Part shown: piece by piece, positions 15,510 to 16,750 of the stretch
Numbering within the stretch: the first letter of the stretch is position 1
How the letters are laid out: each line of letters opens with the position of its first letter
Assembly (NCBI GenBank): GCA_021811205.1
Contig: JAJZPK010000031.1
Coordinates: 1 to 16,750 of the forward strand
DNA from: Pseudomonadota bacterium
GTDB taxonomy: Bacteria; Pseudomonadota; Gammaproteobacteria; Burkholderiales; JABEVD01
DNA length: 16,750 nucleotides
Reading direction: 5' to 3'
The notes under the pieces: generated by a model
What the model was told of the DNA's origin: nothing
Database searches by the model: none
Seen by the model: only the letters and a program-made list of their open reading frames with translations
Translations under genes and position numbers: made by a program

Positions 15510-16367
15510 TCAGGTTTGCAGCATTGACGCAGGCTCGCGCAGGTGGTGGGCCATGTTCCGCTTCAGCAGGTTGCTGCATTCGACGACCCCGACGGCACTT
15601 TGCGAATCGGGCAGCATTCCATCGTCCGAAAAAATTGCCGACAAGGATTCTTCTATTGCCGCCTGGGCTGCGAAGAGGCAGGGCGTGGAATAGAGTGTCA
15701 GGCTGGCACCCGCTTGACGCAATTCGGACAATGTCACGCGTGGGCTCTTCCCACCTGCGATCTGGTTGAATAGCAGGGGTTTGTCCGTGATCTTGCGCAC
15801 TTCCCTCAATGTCTCGATCGAATTAACGCCGTCGACCATGATTACGTCCACGTCCGTTTGTGAAATGCGCTCGATGCGACTGAATATCTCTTCTCCCGAA
15901 GCGTCAGTGCGTGCCAGCACGCATAGTTCGGTGCGCTGAGCTAGAACCATCTCTAGCTTTTCCATGTATTCCTCGATGGGGAGCAGAATCTTGCCGTCAT
16001 AATGCCCGCAGCGTCTGGGGCGTTTCTGGTCTTCGAGCATGATCATCGCGACGCCCATGCGCTCTAGTTGGGTGCTGACATGGCAGGCTACCGAAGCATC
16101 CACATACCCATCGTCGATGTCTACCAGCAGCTTGTGATGAGGCAGGATTTGTCTAATGCGCCATGCTGCCTGAACCATGTCGCTCCACGCTATGTAACCA
16201 ATATCTGGCAAACCGTACTGGCTGGCTGCAAAGCCGAATCCGCTGTAGAAAAGATTGTCAGAATGTTTCGATGCAATGGTGGCTGAAAAGGCATCGAATA
16301 TGCCGATGAAGGGAGAGATGGGGCGCCCCCTTCTTATTTCAAGGCGCAAAGCTGATCCTAAATGCAT
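15510..16367 (-). CDS. Isocitrate lyase/PEP mutase superfamily enzyme
   Basis: A 285-residue TIM-barrel enzyme of the isocitrate lyase/phosphoenolpyruvate mutase superfamily. Visible active-site elements are YSGFGFAAS (41-49), LPD with D55, the metal-binding DID (D83, D85) in LVDIDDGYV, E112 in LEDQ, the loop RPRRCGH with C120 (117-122), LARTDA with R153, and N201 in NQIAGGKSP. The RRCGH loop matches the KRCGH of C-C bond lyases such as methylisocitrate lyase rather than PEP mutase, while NQIAGGKSP resembles the carboxyphosphonate mutase/dimethylmalate lyase branch. Cleavage of a 2- or 3-carboxylated acid to pyruvate, glyoxylate or a similar product is thus likely, but the substrate is unknown. 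GAGGA eight bases before the ATG supports the start. It forms a two-gene operon with the TauE/SafE exporter. Confidence 0.9.
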   Translation of the reverse strand: MHLGSALRLEIRRGRPISPFIGIFDAFSATIASKHSDNLFYSGFGFAASQYGLPDIGYIAWSDMVQAAWRIRQILPHHKLLVDIDDGYVDASVACHVSTQLERMGVAMIMLEDQKRPRRCGHYDGKILLPIEEYMEKLEMVLAQRTELCVLARTDASGEEIFSRIERISQTDVDVIMVDGVNSIETLREVRKITDKPLLFNQIAGGKSPRVTLSELRQAGASLTLYSTPCLFAAQAAIEESLSAIFSDDGMLPDSQSAVGVVECSNLLKRNMAHHLREPASMLQT

Positions 16368-16398
16368 TTTAGTTTCCTCTCAACTATCTGACTCTATG

Positions 16399-16404
16399 AT
16401 TATC
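16399..16404 (-). promoter_or_regulatory. Possible -10 box of lyase-TauE operon
   Basis: GATAAT on the minus strand matches the -10 consensus at five of six positions and would start transcription near 16392, some 25 bases before the lyase ATG. No good -35 box stands 17 bases further upstream; the inverted repeat at 16424-16463 lies there instead. Confidence 0.3.
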
Positions 16405-16423
16405 AACACGCAGTTATCCGCCC

Positions 16424-16463
16424 TGGAGGCGCGCGCCCATGTGTCGCATCGCAATTGCCTCCA
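16424..16463. repeat. Inverted repeat upstream of lyase operon
   Basis: TGGAGGC (16424-16430) is repeated in inverted form as GCCTCCA (16457-16463) with 26 bases between. Inside are two further perfect palindromes, GGCGCGCGCC (16428-16437) and GCAATTGC (16451-16458). The cluster sits just upstream of the probable lyase promoter, so an operator is possible. Confidence 0.45.
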
Positions 16464-16750
16464 TACAGAAACCGTTCCGTCAATTTTCTCGATGGAATGC
16501 TCATCAGACTTGGGCTTTTGAGAAATGTTCCGTAATGTAGATCAATGGGATATGAAATATAGTTTATGAAGATTCTTGTCCAAAATGGGTAATGTGCGGA
16601 ATTATGTGCATAAGCGCTGAAGGGTAAGGTCTTAAATTCGGCCTATGCGGCCAGTCATCAGCCTGTCTGAATTGGGCTGCAATGTTCCGATGACCCGCCA
16701 CTAAGTACGGATTTCAGTCAAAGATGGATTTTAATTCGAGCAAAATGTGG

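Larger units (their letters stand above)
16368..16750. other. AT-rich non-coding right edge
   Basis: About 380 bases without a convincing gene. The first 100 hold the lyase promoter region and the inverted repeats. The middle (16510-16620) is AT-rich with no clear motif. Around 16680-16703, TGTTCCGATGACCCGCCAC recalls non-coding ends of some IS21-type insertion sequences, but this is from memory only. An ATG at 16724 opens a frame to the edge with no strong ribosome site. Confidence 0.3.

Noticed and set aside
15510..16367. Phosphonate biosynthesis via PEP mutase
   Set aside because: The active-site loop has RRCGH, typical of C-C lyases, not the sequence of PEP mutase, and no phosphonopyruvate decarboxylase is adjacent.
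16255..16521. Plus-strand 88-residue open frame at the lyase 5' end
   Set aside because: A third of it is antisense to the conserved lyase N-terminus and the rest covers the promoter region. No ribosome site and no family resemblance.

Overview
The window looks like a chromosomal segment of a betaproteobacterium, probably of the Nitrosomonadales type. This rests on gene order and protein character, not on a database search. The order ntrX-ntrY-DUF4390-rsmB-fmt-def on the minus strand, facing a LysM gene, dprA and topA on the plus strand, is the classic betaproteobacterial arrangement. Base composition in the core is moderately GC-rich, with an unusually high share of AGG arginine codons.

Positions 1-6557 form one tight minus-strand operon, read def > fmt > rsmB > DUF4390 > ntrY > ntrX. 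Junctions are 0-10 bases long. It joins protein N-terminal processing and initiator-tRNA formylation (def, fmt) and 16S rRNA methylation (rsmB) to a secreted DUF4390 protein and the NtrY/NtrX two-component system. NtrX is cut by the window edge. Its AAA+ domain has lost the residues needed for ATP use and sigma-54 contact.

Positions 6558-11822 read the other way: a secreted LysM protein and dprA (1 base apart), then topA behind its own good sigma-70-type promoter, with yaeQ coupled 3 bases after it. On the opposite strand and convergent with yaeQ lie a GFA/CENP-V-type zinc protein and a PhzF-family enzyme (11824-13080).

Positions 13096-14523 hold a small regulatory cassette: an intergenic region with an FNR/CRP-type palindrome, a lone PAS-domain protein, and an RpoS-like sigma factor ending at a candidate terminator. 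A PAS sensor directly upstream of a stress sigma factor under a redox-type operator is one of the two most interesting items.

From about 14,640 to the right edge the style changes: different arginine codons, lower GC and long AT-rich non-coding DNA. This part carries a minus-strand pair, an isocitrate lyase/PEP mutase superfamily enzyme followed 1 base later by a TauE/SafE membrane exporter. It looks like a substrate-specific accessory module, possibly for organosulfonates or other small organic acids, and probably gained by transfer. The last 380 bases have no convincing gene. I see no tRNA, rRNA, CRISPR array or complete insertion sequence.
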